Shown in pieces: positions 4,349 through 5,219 of a DNA stretch of 5,219 bases. Numbering within the stretch: position 1 is the stretch's first letter; each line of letters opens with the position of its first letter. The notes under the pieces are model-generated. The model was not told the origin of the DNA. It saw only the letters and a program-made list of their open reading frames with translations, and searched no databases. The position numbers and the translations under genes are program-made. The DNA is from Steroidobacteraceae bacterium (GTDB taxonomy: Bacteria; Pseudomonadota; Gammaproteobacteria; Steroidobacterales; Steroidobacteraceae), in contig JAJTCR010000137.1 in assembly GCA_021325695.1 (NCBI GenBank), forward strand, positions 1-5,219, given 5' to 3'.

Positions 4349-5219
4349 TCAAGTGTTGATGATTTCACCACCGTTCGGATGCAGGACCTGCCCTACGAAG
4401 AAGGCAGAGTCTTCCGAAGCGAGGAATACGAAGCTCGGGGCGATCTCGTCGGGTTCCGCCGGGCGACCGAGCGGCACGTTGCCGCCGAACTTCCGAACGT
4501 CCTCCGGCGAAAACGACGCCGGGATCAGCGGCGTCCACACCGGCCCGGGCGCTACCGCGTTGACCCGGATGCCACGCTCGACCAGCGACAACGCAAGCGA
4601 GCGTGTAAATGCGACGATGGCGCCCTTGGTGGAGGCATAGTCGATCAGGTGGGGACTGCCGCGGTACGCGGTGACGGACGTCGTGTTGATGATGCGAGCG
4701 CCGCGCTGCATGTGGCCGAGCGCCTGCCGGGTGACGTGGAACATCGAGAAGATGTTGGTCTGGAACGTCTGCTCGAGCTGCTCCGGCGTGATGTCCTCGA
4801 GCCTGTCCTGCTCGACCTGCATCGCCGCGTTATTGACCAGCACGTCGAGGCGGCCCAGTTCGTCGACGGCCTGGTCGACCGCGCTTCGGCAGTCGTCGAC
4901 GCTGCGCAGGTCGGCGGCGATCGCGACGCAACGACGTCCGAGCTTTTCGACCTCGGCCGCGGTGTCACGGGCATCGCTGTGTTCCCGGAGGTAGACGATC
5001 GCGACGTCGGCCCCCTCCTTGGCGAACGCGATCGCCACGGCGCGGCCGATGCCGCTGTCGCCCCCGGTGATCAGCGCGACCTGGCCTTCGAGCCGGCCGG
5101 ACGCCCGGTAGTCGCGCATCGTCGACTCCGGCCGCGGCCGCATCTTCGACTCGAGACCGGGACGGCGCTGCGTCTGCGGTGGTTTGGTCTGCCCCGGCCC
5201 CTTGCGCTTGCTGGATGAG
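4349..5219 (-). CDS. SDR-family oxidoreductase, YghA/YdaD-like (5' end beyond right edge)
   Basis: An NAD(P)-dependent short-chain dehydrogenase of the group containing E. coli YghA and Bacillus general stress protein 39 (YdaD). The reading frame stays open to the right edge: upstream of the ATG at 5143 it encodes KGPGQTKPPQTQRRPGLESK, the typical N-terminal extension of this group, so that ATG is internal and the true start lies just outside. 289 residues are visible, near the full family length. Numbering from the edge: cofactor motif TGGDSGIG at 51-58, adenine-pocket Asp103, NNAA at 129-132, and the catalytic tetrad Asn155, Ser181, Tyr194 and Lys198 (YASTK); PG at 224-225 follows. All key residues are intact. 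The C-terminus GGEIINT is typical. Family members are linked to general and oxidative or osmotic stress; the substrate is unknown. The basic-tail gene follows 32 bp downstream on the same strand, probably cotranscribed. Confidence 0.95.
   Translation of the reverse strand, partial: SSSKRKGPGQTKPPQTQRRPGLESKMRPRPESTMRDYRASGRLEGQVALITGGDSGIGRAVAIAFAKEGADVAIVYLREHSDARDTAAEVEKLGRRCVAIAADLRSVDDCRSAVDQAVDELGRLDVLVNNAAMQVEQDRLEDITPEQLEQTFQTNIFSMFHVTRQALGHMQRGARIINTTSVTAYRGSPHLIDYASTKGAIVAFTRSLALSLVERGIRVNAVAPGPVWTPLIPASFSPEDVRKFGGNVPLGRPAEPDEIAPSFVFLASEDSAFFVGQVLHPNGGEIINT

Noticed and set aside
4337..5218. 293-codon plus-strand open frame opposite the SDR gene
   Set aside because: The minus strand encodes an intact SDR with all catalytic motifs; the plus frame has no recognisable domain and arises from GC-rich codon bias.

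Overview
The window is GC-rich DNA, with strong G/C bias at third codon positions and frequent GTG or TTG candidate starts. Together with the protein families this suggests a free-living proteobacterium, perhaps a gamma- or beta-proteobacterium. The lineage is inferred from protein style only; no rRNA or other marker gene is present. No tRNA, rRNA, CRISPR array, transposase or insertion sequence is visible.

Layout, left to right: (1) 1-1344, minus strand: a membrane sensor histidine kinase (CHASE3-like sensor, HisKA_3, HATPase_c) that runs off the left edge almost complete. (2) 1345-1568: a divergent control region with a sigma70-like promoter for the kinase, and on the other side a 17-codon leader ORF and a hairpin that abuts the next start codon. 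(3) 1569-2198, plus strand: an Fe/Mn-superoxide-dismutase-family protein. (4) 2199-2326: a convergent spacer that is part of a 142-bp imperfect inverted repeat. (5) 2327-2806, minus strand: a short DUF421/YetF-type membrane protein. (6) A tight divergent junction holding a perfect dyad. (7) 2854-3447, plus strand: an isochorismatase-like cysteine hydrolase, ending in a strong terminator-like hairpin shared with the convergent next gene. (8) 3477-4316, minus strand: a small conserved head of the 'plasmid stabilization protein' type fused to a 179-residue histone-H1/protamine-like repetitive tail. (9) 4349-5219, minus strand: a YghA/YdaD-like short-chain dehydrogenase that runs off the right edge and probably heads an operon with gene 8.

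Taken together (inference), the gene set looks like a general-stress or oxidative/desiccation-resistance neighbourhood: an SOD relative, a general-stress SDR, a YetF membrane protein, a cysteine hydrolase, a putative DNA-coating basic protein and a sensor kinase. Most genes are single transcription units on alternating strands; only SDR and the basic-tail gene look like an operon. The most unusual items are the basic tail, in which every lysine is followed by serine, and the leader-ORF/hairpin arrangement in front of the SOD-like gene.
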